Shown piece by piece: positions 20,895-32,371 of a stretch of DNA of 64,000 nucleotides. Every line of letters begins with the position of its first letter. Position 1 is the stretch's first letter. Source of the stretch: Podospora pseudocomata (lineage: Eukaryota > Ascomycota > Sordariomycetes > Sordariales > Podosporaceae). Below the pieces are notes generated by a model that was not told where the DNA came from, did no database searches, and worked only from the letters and a program-made list of their open reading frames with translations. Both the position numbers and the translations under genes were made by a program. The stretch lies in contig NW_026946365.1 in the NCBI RefSeq assembly GCF_035222375.1, forward strand, positions 310,001-374,000, in the 5' to 3' direction.

Positions 20895-20994
20895 ATGGCG
20901 TCAAGTACACAATTATTCTACCGCCTTTGGCAGGAGGAGACGGTGCGCGAGAGATTCTTCGAGCTCTTGTCCAAACAGGACCTCTGCGCCGTGA
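20884..20994 (+). promoter_or_regulatory. Out-of-frame upstream ORF overlapping the next start codon
   Basis: An ATG at 20884 opens a 36-codon frame that begins 11 bases before the main ATG at 20895 and runs through it to a stop at 20994. If it is in the mRNA, ribosomes would need leaky scanning to reach the main start. Whether transcription starts upstream of it is not visible here. Confidence 0.4.
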
Positions 20995-23453
20995 GAGTGG
21001 CCAATTCGGCCTGCTGCAATCTCGTCACCAGGCGGCTGTTTGTCCGCATCAGCTTGACCTTCACATCAAACACCTTCACCAATCCTCACCGCATTCAGGC
21101 CTTGTCAAGGATTGGCCACCACATCGAGCACCTCAGCTTCACCTTTCCCCATTCCAATGCCACCTTTCTACCCCCTCTCATTCACCCACAGACAGGCCAG
21201 GAGATCCTGTTTCTATACAACCCCCACACGTCCATGGCTTCGGCGCTCACAAGGCCAAAGTATGGCAATTCGGAGCTCGGCGACATCCTCACGCAGCAGT
21301 ACCCGCCTCTTTTCCATGCGGCCAGCAATGTTCCCTCCTTCATCAACGCCATGAAGCACATGACCAACATGCGCCACCTCACCATCAGAACTCCCGGCCA
21401 GGAGCCCAGTGAGCGTTACCGGAGGGACATTGTTGATTACGCCCTCATCAGCCTCCGCATCTCGGTCGAGCGCGCGCCTCTCACCAAGCTCACCAAGCTT
21501 TCGCTCTCTGGTGTTCACCCTTCCTCCTTCAACTACCTCCGTCACAAGCCGGGCTTCGGCGCTCTCCCCTCGGCGGCCCTCCGATGGCGTCAAATCAAGA
21601 AGCTGTACATTTCTGTCGAGAGCTGGGACTTTTATGGCCCTGCCCCCGGTCTCGACCACCTCAAAATTATTGACGACTACATCCGGGAGTTTGCCCCTCA
21701 GCTGGAAAAGTTTTCATTCACTTGGCTTGGGAGGAAGGGACCCTGCCCCATTGCCCTCTCTGGCGACCCCCTTTTCGCCGCCCCAAGACACTCCAAGAAG
21801 CTGTTCAACGAGGTCACTTCCCCCATGTCTCCTCTTCCGCCCAAACCACTTAGACACCCGCTCGTGATGCCCAAGTTGAGGTGCATGGCGGTCAAAAACG
21901 CGACGATGAATGCGCAGCAGGTGAAGGGACTCGTCGCCGACCATCGGGGCACTGTCAGGGAATTTGACTTTGACAATGTGGCACTCATCAGAGGCAGTTG
22001 GGACGATGCGCTGGGCCCATTGGTGGACAAAGAAGAGGGCGGCAGTCCCGACAGCTGGTCAAGAAAATCATTCGCTTCCGCAGGCTCAAACACAAGACCC
22101 GGGACATCCAGGACAAATACCTCGGCAGGGTCTGCGGTGGCAAACTCGTCGGAGGACGAAGCTGTCACACCGTCGTCGGCTGCGGCCGAGGCAAGCAGGG
22201 AGTTGTTCCAGGTCGACCTTGAGGGAATGGTCTTTGGCGGCGTCAACGACGTCGACAACTTCGAGACCGGGGTGGAGGAGTGGGCTAAGGGTGTTACTGC
22301 TGCCGCTGCTTCTGCGTCTGCCAGCAACGACCGCTTGGATGACTATGATGACGTCGCCTCTGACATTGAGGCCGCCAAGCAGGCGAGCGAAGGGTTCAGC
22401 ACGACGCTTAGGAAGAGGAGGTTGAGAAAGAAGAGGAGGCACCATGACCACGATGAAGAAGACGAGCGCAAGAGCCAGAAGAGCACCGAAAAAGAAAAGG
22501 AAAAGAGCACTCGCCACTTTCCCGGCCTGGGCAAGAGCAGCAGCAAGCTTACGCTCAAACACTCGCGCAGCCGCAGCGACGAGACGGCTTCCACCACCCC
22601 CAAAGAAACCAAAGACCGTGAACGCTCTGAATCCCGTCCTCGTCTCCAACGTCGCCGCCGTCACCATCGCCACCACTCCTCGGATGATGCTGTCCCAGCT
22701 CTCCCTACAATGCCGTCCATGCCGGAGGTGGTTGGCTCTGACGACGAGTCCTACTTCAACTCGCAGCACCCTTACTATACCTCCCCTGGCCCATTCACGC
22801 CACCCCCCCTCACCCGGTCTAACTCTCTGTCTTCCTCCCATTCTGTCTCCCCGGCCCCTTCCCCATCCCCTACCGGAAACAACAGGGGCAGCTCCAGAAT
22901 CGAGATCTCAGTCCCTCTCCTCAACCCGAACCCCTTCCCCGTCCTCCTCCAGCCAACAGTTTACGACCCCTCGGCCAAGACCGGGCCGTTCGTGTGCTCC
23001 GTCGTCGGAGAGGAAGACCATGGGCTTTATGAAGACGACGGTCTGAGCCCAGCACAGAGACTGATCGAGGCAGACATGCTTGCCGAAGCGCAAGAGCGTG
23101 AGGCTAGGTCGTCTGCGCTCAAGAGAGCGAGGGAGGCAGTCATGACGAAGCTCTCGAGAGAGTTTTCGAGAAAGGCCAACGCGAACAGTGAAAAGAACAA
23201 GGGGTCGGCGGCGGTGCAGCAGGTCGCTGGGATGATGAGCCTTGCCGATTTACCTTTGCACCCTTTGCATACCGGAGGCAATGCTAGCAGCCACAATGTG
23301 GGCGGAGGCAATAACAGTATCGGATGCAGGATCCGGGAAGGGCTGTTTGGAAAGAGCATGGCGAATGTGGCCGAGTGCAGGTCGGATCAGCAGAGGGTGA
23401 CCATGGAGAGTAACGGCAGCGTGTTGGTGCCGCTTATTTTTGCCAGGTCTTGA
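20895..23453 (+). CDS. F-box-like protein with long disordered tail
   Basis: A single 852-residue exon. The start region (FYRLWQEETVRERFFELLSK then QDLCAVRVANSACCNLVTRR) reads as an F-box-like helix set at residues 5-55, which in other proteins docks to Skp1 of an SCF ubiquitin ligase. Residues 55-350 look like a leucine-rich-repeat-type or other repeat fold common in fungal F-box proteins (for example LTKLTKLSLSGVHPSSF, QIKKLYISVESWDFYGP and LEKFSFTWLGRKGPCPI). Residues from about 370 are disordered: Ser/Thr-rich, then Lys/Arg/Glu-rich around 500-600, then a Pro/Ser stretch. The last part returns to ordered helical sequence (RLIEADMLAEAQEREARSS). No membrane segment. Substrate is unknown. 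The F-box assignment rests on pattern, not on alignment. Confidence 0.7.
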   Translation: MASSTQLFYRLWQEETVRERFFELLSKQDLCAVRVANSACCNLVTRRLFVRISLTFTSNTFTNPHRIQALSRIGHHIEHLSFTFPHSNATFLPPLIHPQTGQEILFLYNPHTSMASALTRPKYGNSELGDILTQQYPPLFHAASNVPSFINAMKHMTNMRHLTIRTPGQEPSERYRRDIVDYALISLRISVERAPLTKLTKLSLSGVHPSSFNYLRHKPGFGALPSAALRWRQIKKLYISVESWDFYGPAPGLDHLKIIDDYIREFAPQLEKFSFTWLGRKGPCPIALSGDPLFAAPRHSKKLFNEVTSPMSPLPPKPLRHPLVMPKLRCMAVKNATMNAQQVKGLVADHRGTVREFDFDNVALIRGSWDDALGPLVDKEEGGSPDSWSRKSFASAGSNTRPGTSRTNTSAGSAVANSSEDEAVTPSSAAAEASRELFQVDLEGMVFGGVNDVDNFETGVEEWAKGVTAAAASASASNDRLDDYDDVASDIEAAKQASEGFSTTLRKRRLRKKRRHHDHDEEDERKSQKSTEKEKEKSTRHFPGLGKSSSKLTLKHSRSRSDETASTTPKETKDRERSESRPRLQRRRRHHRHHSSDDAVPALPTMPSMPEVVGSDDESYFNSQHPYYTSPGPFTPPPLTRSNSLSSSHSVSPAPSPSPTGNNRGSSRIEISVPLLNPNPFPVLLQPTVYDPSAKTGPFVCSVVGEEDHGLYEDDGLSPAQRLIEADMLAEAQEREARSSALKRAREAVMTKLSREFSRKANANSEKNKGSAAVQQVAGMMSLADLPLHPLHTGGNASSHNVGGGNNSIGCRIREGLFGKSMANVAECRSDQQRVTMESNGSVLVPLIFARS

Positions 23454-24706
23454 GGCGGTTTAATGGGGTTTCTTGTCACTCTTTATCAACACCTTTTTTT
23501 TCTCTGTCTTCTCTCATGTTAACGAATGAACGGACGGGGATGACAAGACACGGTGTTATGTATTTATGATTCAAGGATGGAAAAAAAGGACTGGCTGGCA
23601 TACTTTGGCAAGGTACAGGTGCAACGGACCGGTCAAATAAAGATACCTTGGGAATGGCATCATCGCTGGTGTTGGGGATGGCGGGACATGGAAGGGTGTG
23701 TGATTGGGCGGTGGGTGGCAGGTGTTTTATGACATTTACGACCATTTTTACGTTACTATTCTGAACATTGTTATTTATCATCATCGACTTGACGATCATT
23801 ACCATGATATGATATATCTCAAGTCTCTGCACTTTACTTATCTTTTGGTATCACCGAACTATGCGCACCTTGATTTCTAGAAATCCCTCAGTACCTACCT
23901 TACCTAGGACAGAGACAACAGACGGTGTGACAGGGTCCGAAACAGAAACTCTGTGACACTGACTGACTGCTTTGGCTGCCAAGTGCTGGTATTTCGAGGG
24001 CGTCCAAGAAAAAGGCATCAGCATTGATAACAATCCCATGCCGTCCAACCAAGAAAGCGATCGATCGAAAATGGGCACGCTCGGCTCACTCAGCAGACAA
24101 GACTTCTTGAGATCAGCGATCACCAAGCGATGAAGCGATGAGGTGCAGCGACCAACAGGCATGGGACATGAAGTGCCTGCAACGGCTTGGCAGCACTGTT
24201 CTAGGCCCGACCGAAGGGCCGGGACGAATCAGACCAGAGCTTGCAAATATCCGTGTCCGCCTTCAGGGTGGTTGCTAGCCCCGACGGGCATAGCGTGGAC
24301 GTGTTCGCTCAGCTTCCCTGTCCCAAAATCCTTGGAACCTGGAGATTTGCTCCATCTGAACCCGCGAACCCGCCGCCGCAATCAATTGAGAGCCTCGACA
24401 GGTTCCCGCCCTGGGGCTAGAAGCTCAGAGCTCAGACGTCGTTTACGGTTTTGCTTTTTGATTGATTTCGTCCTTCTATCATCTGTCTGTCAGTGCTGTC
24501 AGTCTGTCCGTCTCTCGCCCGCCTTGTGCCTGTCCTGTTCGTCTTCTTTGTCAGCCACGTGTTGTCCCCAGCAATCAGATCATCCGAACCTCCTGACCTG
24601 ACAGGCCCTCCCGATCTATCTCGGCTTGCTTTGACTATCCGAAAACCGAACCGACGCACATAACCCACAGACGACACCTGTCGGCCACCATCCTGTCCGC
24701 ATCTTT

Positions 24707-24730
24707 ATGACTCGGTCGAGCCGGTATTGA
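24707..24730 (+). promoter_or_regulatory. Candidate upstream ORF 1 of SLN1
   Basis: ATG ACT CGG TCG ... TGA, seven codons and a stop, about 190 bases before the SLN1 start. It matters only if the mRNA begins upstream of it. Confidence 0.35.
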
Positions 24731-24853
24731 GTCCAATCGCCGTTCACCTACGAGCAACCGAAGCCCTGGATATCGCCCTCCCTCCCCCGAACTGTCACGA
24801 TACGGTCCCGTCGACACGCCCACCCAGCTCCGAGCCTCCCTACAGCAAGCAGC

Positions 24854-24895
24854 ATGCATCGGCCCCGACAGACCCGTCCAGACTGTCTTTTATAG
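24854..24895 (+). promoter_or_regulatory. Candidate upstream ORF 2 of SLN1
   Basis: A 13-codon frame (MHRPRQTRPDCLL) ending in TAG, 20 bases before the SLN1 start at 24916. The short gap would disfavour re-initiation at the main start. Confidence 0.35.
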
Positions 24896-24915
24896 TCTGC
24901 CGAAGTCTGCCGAAG

Positions 24916-27900
24916 ATGAGAGTCGCGATCCGGGAGCAGCTCGCAGCCCTTGTGATATTTGCCGTCCTCGTTGCGCTCGCCATTGTCTCGATTCCAACAT
25001 GGATATTTGTCAACAATTTTGTCATTGGCGTTGAGTCGGGTGGTCTGCTTCTGACTGCCTCGCTCAAGGCTGCAAGGATATCATCCGAAATCGATCTGAT
25101 TCAGACAACATGTCTTACCATCTCGACGCGCTTGATGCTGCAACAAGCATTCAAGAACTATTATCAAGGGAAAACCGAACCTGGAAGCGAAGATCCCTGG
25201 GTGGAAGCCGTCGCCGATCTCAAAAGCGCTCTCGGCAGCTCAGGCTTCTCGGGACTTGTGCAAGGCCGCTTATACTCGAGGAATTCAACCGGCAATGCCA
25301 ATGGGCTATTGAGTATCACCGGAAACGGAAACGGTGGCCCCATTTATCTTCCCTACCTGGGAAGTAACGGCTTGCCGGTTGTGCTTGGAGACGATACTTA
25401 TGGCAACGGCTTCCCGCCCATGCTCTATCCAAACATCAGCTACCGAAACAACGGCCGGCAACACCAGTTCGTCAACACGACATCCTTCTCCGCCGAGGTC
25501 TTCCCCGGCGTGTCTCTCGGCAACGGAAGTGATGGAAATGGCATCCTGCTTGGCCCTCTAGTTGTCAACTCCAGCTTTGCCCTGGTTTCCATCACCGTCC
25601 CCGTTCGCCAGAACGACCAGCCCCGTTATATATTGGGATACATGACACTCGTTGCCACTGCGAATGCCTTGATAGATGTCCAGAGGTCTCGGGAAGGGCT
25701 GGGTCGCACGGGAGTGGTCCTTTTCATGGGCTCTACGAACCCTTGGAATCACTTTGAGAGGCGGGTAGCGGCATCGAATGAAACATGGCAACCGCCGCCG
25801 GACGAGTTCTCCAAAGAAGATATACACTTCCTCCTCCCACCCCATCCGCCAGAGGATCAGGATGATCGTCATGACCAACACAGCTATGAGTCGGGAAACT
25901 TTGGCGCTCCTTTCCCCGTAACTTCTTATCCCATGGTTCACGACGTCTTCCGCAAGCAAAACCTTGAGCATCCCAACTATGCAATCAGCGACCTGACTAC
26001 TACCAACGAACAAGGGCACTCGGTGGCGGTGGGTGCTGCCCGACCGCAAACATCACTGGTGTCGTGGGCTGTGGTGGTGGAACAAGATGCAAATGAGGCC
26101 TTTGAACCCATTCACACCCTCAGGAGCATCCTCTTGGCCTGTGTGTTTGGCACCTTGGGACTTGTGCTGCTCCTGATCTTCCCTTGCGCCCATCTCAGTG
26201 TTATGCCCATTTTGAGGCTCAAGTCTGCCACAGAGAAGTCGATCGCCCCGCCAGGTTACGAGGATGAAGACAGCGACTCGTATGACGAAGAAAACCCCAG
26301 CTCGGGGGGCACAACTTCCGGGCGGCTATCAGAAAAAACGATCGTGGGCAAGATTCGCCGTCACATCCGCAGACGCAGACGAGCCAAGGCTCGGCAGGGC
26401 ATTTCGAATGAACCCACTCGTCGACAGTTCAAGATACCAGCACGTGTGGAGGACCGCAAGCACTTCGTGACGGACGAGCTGACGGAGCTTACGCAAACAT
26501 TCAACGAAATGACGGATGAGCTTCTGAAGCAATACACCTCGCTGGACGAGAAAGTGGCCGAACGAACCAAGGAGCTCGAGATCAGCAAGAAGGCTGCCGA
26601 GGCTGCAAACGAGAGCAAGACCCTGTTTATCGCCAACATCTCGCACGAGCTCAAGACACCGTTGAATGGAATTATGGGCATGTGTGCAGTTTGCATGGAG
26701 GAAGACGACATCGTTCGCATCAAGCAATCACTCAAAACGCTCTACAAATCGGGAGATTTGCTGCTCCATCTGCTTGAGGACTTGCTCAGTTTCTCCAAGA
26801 ACCAAATTGGGCAACAAGTCAGCCTTGAAGAGCGGGATTTCCGGTTGGGTGAGGTTCGATCACAGATGCTTGCCATTTTTGACAAGCAAGTCCGGGAGAA
26901 CAAGGTCAGCTTTGCTGTTAACTTTGTCGGCACCGAATACATCGACGGAAACCCAAGTCCAGAACGGACAAGCATCGACAAACGGCTTCCTGCTCTGGGC
27001 CCCCCTGGTGTCGGCAGGTTGAAAGATATGTGTCTCTGGGGAGATCAGCATCGTATCTTGCAAGTCATCATTAACCTGGTGAGCAACAGCTTGAAGTTCA
27101 CGCCAGCAGGAGGCAAGGTTGAGCTCAGGATCAGGTGTCTTGGTGAGATCGAGCAGCCAAGTGATGAGAGTAGGACATCGTCCTTCTCCAAAAATGGGTC
27201 CAACCGCCCGGGACGAACGCGTCATCGCATGGGTTCCGGGTCGACACATTCGGCCAGTTCCAAGGGCGGGCAGTCTCCAGCGTCACCACCACCCAAAACA
27301 GATGGCACGGCGCTCTCTATCAACCCCGTTGATCGAAAGGTTTCCACCCACATTCAAATCAGAGAGCGCTCACCAACACCTCCACCGCCGAATGCAAGAA
27401 CGTACATGTTCGAATTCGAAGTAGAAGACACAGGCCCTGGTATCCCCGAGCACATGCAGCAAAAGATCTTTGAGCCTTTCGTACAGGGCGACTTGGGCCT
27501 GAGTAAGAAGTATGGCGGCACCGGTCTGGGACTGAGCATCTGCTCGCAGCTGGCGACCATCATGGGCGGTAGTATCTCGCTGAAGAGTACTGTTGGTGTT
27601 GGTACGACGTTCACCATGCAGATACCACTCAAGTACATTAGAGATCGGTAAGTCAACAAGCCTTTTTATTCATGGTGATGACGTGGTCATGGCTAATTGT
27701 TTCTCGTAGCGCTTCTAGTACAGCATCCAGTAGTATTGGGTCTCGTCCACAGAGCGTGTCTTCAGCAGACGGGCGCGCGGCTGCTGAGGCTGACCGGCGG
27801 AATTCGCTATCTAGAGCCTCCAACGACGTCCAGCCTCCGCCATCTACCGTGCTCGATAAGCAACCCCGCCTAGTAGGCCTGAGACAGCCATTTTTTGCGA

Positions 27901-28532
27901 CAAATCTCACAGCCCGCCCTACTGCAGAGGATCAGTTGGCCGTGATTGATCGCGCCATGGAAAACAAGCCACCTGAGCAAGGGAAGCTCCGCGTCCTCGT
28001 GGCCGATGACAACTCGACCAACATTGAAGTTGTCAGTCGAATGCTCAAGCTGGAAGATATCTACGATGTGACCATTGCCAAGGACGGGCAAGAAGCATAT
28101 GATCTTGTCAAAGCCAACATGGAGAACAACCAGCGCTTCGATGTCATCTTCATGGACATTCAAATGCCAAATCTTGATGGCCTCCAGTCCACTCGATTGA
28201 TCCGAAAGATGGGTTACTCTGCTCCCATTGTTGCTCTGACCGCATTCTCCGAGGAGTCCAATGTCAAGGAGTGCATGGAATCGGGAATGGATGAGTTCCT
28301 GAGCAAGCCTATCCGACGGCCGGCATTGAAACAAGTGCTCAAGAAGTTTGCCACCATTGAGGAAGAGCCCGAGACATCAAGCTTGACGACAAAGAAAACC
28401 TCACCAAACCAGACCCCGGCACAGACGCCAGGCCAAGAGAGCTCCGATCCCCTTGCTCTCACCAATGGAGACGCCGCTGCACCTAAGGCTAAGGGAACTG
28501 CCCATGGCCCTCGTATAAATGGTTCGGCCTGA
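24916..28532 (+). CDS. SLN1: SLN1-type hybrid histidine kinase, osmosensor
   Basis: Two exons, 24916-27647 and 27710-28532, with a 62-nt intron (GTAAGT donor, GCTAAT branch, CGTAG acceptor), give 1184 residues. Sln1 autophosphorylates in the absence of osmotic stress and passes phosphate to its receiver, then to a phosphotransfer protein and the Ssk1 branch of the HOG pathway. Residues 9-31 are TM1; the outside loop runs to about 404; TM2 is about 405-433. A HAMP-like region and coiled coil precede the HisKA block, [14 protein letters not shown], with His577. The ATPase boxes are [22 protein letters not shown] and GGTGLGLS. The receiver has VADDNS and the phospho-acceptor Asp1060 in [11 protein letters not shown], then a TAFSEE segment and SKPIRR. 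A Ser-rich linker separates kinase and receiver. I chose ATG 24916 because MRVAIREQL is the conserved Sln1 start and no ATG lies upstream in frame. Confidence 0.95.
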
Positions 28533-29610
28533 ACTGGATCTTGATCTCCCGCCTTTCGATACACTTTCTGTCATATCTCTTATAATCTGGCGGTTGCTTC
28601 TTGGACGAAGATATAATCAGCATACTATTTCGGTGCAAGGCATTTTTTGGATTTTGGTCTTTTTTTCTCTTCGTTCTTCCGAGCAAGGCGTAGGGCGTTT
28701 GCTGTTTTTTTTTCTCTTCTAGCACGATTCCAACGCCCAATCTGCTTTTTGGGCGGGTTTCTAGAATGCTCGGTGGGTTTGCCGTCTCTGCTGCTATGCT
28801 GGACGAGACGGGCTTGCCCGCCAGGATCTGCTATATCTATCTTCTTTGCTCTTTATTCTTTTCTTAACCCTCTCTCATTGAAGTGTAGGATTGGCCGAGA
28901 GTTTCTTGGGATGGGGTAGCTCGTGTATATGGGCCATATTTTTTTTGGGTATCTAGTGTTGGACCGGCAAGGCAAGGGGAATAAAAAGGGTCAGTCGGGT
29001 TTTCTTTGTGCCAACGACCAACATAAAAACTGGTCAGGAGCAAAAACGAGAGAAGATGCAGAGGTACATAGTAATTTTCTTGTCAATTTGTTGATGGGAT
29101 GGGTGGCCGCGGTAGGCAGAGGTTGCTTATGAGGTTGGAAGGGCGTGGTTAGTTTGCAAATATAGGAGCTGTTCTTGTCTTGAGAGTCATAACTTTATGT
29201 CTGAAATTTGTGAATGCATGTTGTTTTGTAGGGTCAGGGCCTAAGGGGGTCTCATTTCAAAAAGGGGGATTCAGGGGCAGGTCTATATTCACCTCTACTA
29301 TAACGCCAAATTGAGCAGCGGCCATTTAAAATTATCATCGTAATCATACAAAAAAACACTTGCACTATGAAGACCCTAGGAGAAGGCACACTAATTTGCT
29401 GCCCAAACAACGCGACTGCTGAACCGTGCTCTCAGTCTCAAAACCAACGGCAAAGGCATTCGTTCAATGTGCTCAATCCAATCAAACTCCGTCAGACCAT
29501 CAACCCGAACCAAACCAAAAGTTATCAACTCAAAATTCAGAATGAGTACATCCTCTCATGGTATAACCTCTTCCTCCCCGTCTTCCCAAGACAAACTCAG
29601 ACCTCCCCCC
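28533..29610. other. Convergent 3' flanks of SLN1 and the AIM24-domain gene
   Basis: Between two convergent genes. T-rich stretches (28650-28720) likely belong to the SLN1 3' UTR and terminator. No gene is apparent. Confidence 0.5.
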
Positions 29611-31061
29611 CTAAGCATGGCCGTTCTGTTGTCCAGTCATGTAAGCACTGAATGATCTCTGTTGCTATTGTCAGTCACGCAGTCCTTTGTCAGGAGAAGA
29701 GGTCTGAAAGAAAAAAGAAGAAAACATACCGCGTTTCTGGTCTGAATAAACACCGTCCCTGGGCCGGTGAACTTGCAGACGAGACCTTCACCAGACGCAA
29801 AGCCCGAAATGATGCCTCCCGAGGTGACCCGCTCCATGATGTACTTGACGTTCCAGGCGACCAAGTGGCCGTTGTCCACAATGTATTTCTCGCCTTCGGC
29901 CAGCTGTTTCCATGACATTAGCATTCCGGAATGTTTATTATCAGGACTGGGCGAGAGAAAAAAACAAAACTCACGTCTTTCCTGATAATGGCACCAAAGC
30001 TCGTCAGCCACAACAGGCCCGTCCCGCTAATCTTGTACACCCAGAGCCCCTCCCCGCTAAACATGGCCTTCCCCAGCCCCTGCCTCTTGTAGTCCTTGAT
30101 CACATGCTGCGTGCTGGCGAGATACCCATCGTGGCTCACCGACCACGACTCGTTCCCGGTCAGCCTCAAGCTCGTGATGTCGCCCAGCATCGGCGGCGCG
30201 AGCAGCAGCTCTCCGGGACCGGTGTAGTGCGACTGGCTCATCTCGCCGCCCGCCACCAGCTTCTTCATGCTGAACTTGTAGGAGCCTTTGAGCTGGATAG
30301 ACGGGGACATGGCAATCATGGCTCCGGGTCTCGCCTCAAAGGGGCAGCCAATGGCAAGCTGGATTGTGAGCACGGTATTGCAGTCGCGGTGGCTGATGCG
30401 GTAGGAGCCACCGTTGAAGGTGCCCACATCGTCTACTACTGTGGAGGTAGCACCGACGAACTGGCCAGCGGCTGGGGCGCCGAGCAGGGTGCTGGCTACT
30501 GAGGAGGGATCCATGGTTACCTGTTGCTGTTGCTGTTGCTGTTGCTGCTTCTCGGCTGGATAAGAGGCATCCTTGTCTTCTGTGGGATATGAAGGAGGCG
30601 GTGCGAACTGTTGTGGCTGCTGCTGCTGCTGGGATGTCTGTGATTGACTGCGTGCGTGTGTGGGCAGCGCAGCGTGTTGCGCCGGCGAGGGGGCTTGGGG
30701 TGGTGGTGAGAATTGTGGCTGCTGGGGAGGAGGAGGGTACTGCTGGGGTGAAGAGGCAGCAGGGGGTGGTGTGGCAGCAGCTTGAGGAGGAGGAGGGTAA
30801 TTTCTACCCTGAGAGCTGCTTGGGGGAGCTGGGTAGGAGAACTTGGTTTGAGTCGGGGGAGCTGACATCGGTGGAGGCGGGTAGCTCTTCTGTGCTGGAT
30901 CGGTCAAAAGTTATTAGCATATGGAATTCTCTCTACTGAGGATGTAAACAGTCCATCGTACCTCCAGCACCGGCCGATCCGGGAGGGGCTATTCTGGTCA
31001 GCGCATCCAGTTGCCAGAGTTGAGTTAAGCAATAAGACTCACGAGGATAATAGCCGGACAT
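29611..31061 (-). CDS. AIM24-domain (DUF124) protein with Pro/Gln-rich N-terminus
   Basis: Five exons, 31043-31061, 30962-30988, 29975-30894, 29730-29903 and 29611-29658, give 395 residues. The two first exons, 19 and 27 nt, rebuild [15 protein letters not shown] in frame with the Pro-rich exon 3, supporting the model. The last exon supplies [15 protein letters not shown]. Residues about 1-150 are Pro- and Gln-rich with two polyglutamine runs. Residues about 150-390 carry the AIM24/DUF124 beta-sandwich pattern: [78 protein letters not shown] and [13 protein letters not shown]. In yeast, Aim24 is a mitochondrial inner-membrane protein needed for cristae-organising (MICOS) integrity, but this protein has no obvious targeting sequence, so it may be the cytosolic-type paralogue. 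Introns are 54, 67, 71 and 71 nt. Confidence 0.9.
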
Positions 31062-32371
31062 GCTGTAAAACTCACGAATACACTGAGGGTATGATGATGC
31101 GCTTTCTCTTCTTCTATTCAAACACTGTTAGCATTGCGCAGCAAATCATGCACCCTTCAGATCATAGATCCAGACCTACACCCCGCACTTACAAGTTTCC
31201 CCGCGTTGATATCACAAGGGACTCACTTTGGTGACAGGTCCTGGGTATCACTGTAGTTTTTGAAGAAGATAAAGAAGAAGAATGTTTTTGACAATACTAA
31301 GGGAAAGTAACAAGCTACAGCCTCACGAACAGACAAAAAAGAGGAACAGGAACGGGGAAGAGGTCAACCCGAGGCAGCTTTTGAAGGGCCGCGCAACGAA
31401 CGACCCGCAGCCGCCTCCCCCATGCTTTTGCAGCTTGTCAAGGCTGCCCACCACAGCGGCATTCGAGGGGGGAAAATGACTGACGATCCAATCAGACAGC
31501 TTCACCTACCGTGGGCAGGCGCGGGGAGCTCATGGACGAGGGCGCTTAGATGGATGAGTGCGAGCAGACTGAGCAGTTGATTGGCCGGCCAAGCATAGGG
31601 GTCGTACCAGTGCATTCTTCATCAGCATCCAGCCATCTGGGCGTCGATTCGCAATTGATTGCATGGTGCATCTTTAGGGTATCTTCCATGTCGTTGGCGG
31701 TCTCGGGGCTTTTTACAGATCCTGTCATTCTACACGACAATGGAGCCCTTGAGAGTTGTCACTTCATCCAAAGTCAATGCATGGGTATAAGTGAGGTGTC
31801 ACAGGCCTTGGCAATCGCAGCTGACGGCGGCTGGCACCCCAAGGCACCCTTCCAGAAAAAGGTCCAGACCATTCCCCCAACGGCCCGGTGAAATCTCCGC
31901 TTACAGATAATTGTCCAATTAGAACGCACCAGATCGAACATGATTGCATCACTGCGCATGTGCCAAAGCGGGAGAAGCTTTGTCGGGAGCCCGGAGCTAT
32001 CCTGACGAGGGAAAAATAGATCCAACATCTGGAACTCACTCAGCACACATCCCGATCCCGATCCACATCGAACCACTCCGCCGAACCGTCCCCCGGTGAC
32101 CCGCTCGGTGATCAACAAATCAACAACAACAACAACAACGACAGCTTGAGCCTTGAAAAGGAACGCCCAGCTGTTGACCCTTCCTCAGTCAGTCGAGAGG
32201 GAGCCCGTGACGACGCTCTTCGCCGCGCCCTAGCTCGGCGTTAACGGAGAGACAACAACCCCGCCAGCGCAAGGAACCTTCGGTGACGACTTTGTTGAAA
32301 GTGGTGGAAGGGCGAGGTGGACTGTAGACAGCATTGTTCAAACCAACACAGTTTCGATTACTCACGCCGTC
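31062..32371. other. Divergent promoter region, AIM24-domain and DUF1279 genes
   Basis: 1.3 kb between two head-to-head genes. No gene is seen. Six CAA triplets at 32121-32138 lie in the probable leader of the plus-strand gene. Confidence 0.5.

Larger units (their letters stand above)
23454..24915. other. Intergenic region before SLN1
   Basis: Includes the 3' flank of the F-box-like gene and a long leader for SLN1. Short open frames lack codon bias. Two minimal upstream ORFs lie at 24707-24730 and 24854-24895. Confidence 0.5.

Noticed and set aside
22086-22841. A 251-codon minus-strand frame within the F-box-like gene
   Set aside because: Shadow of a GC-rich real exon on the other strand.
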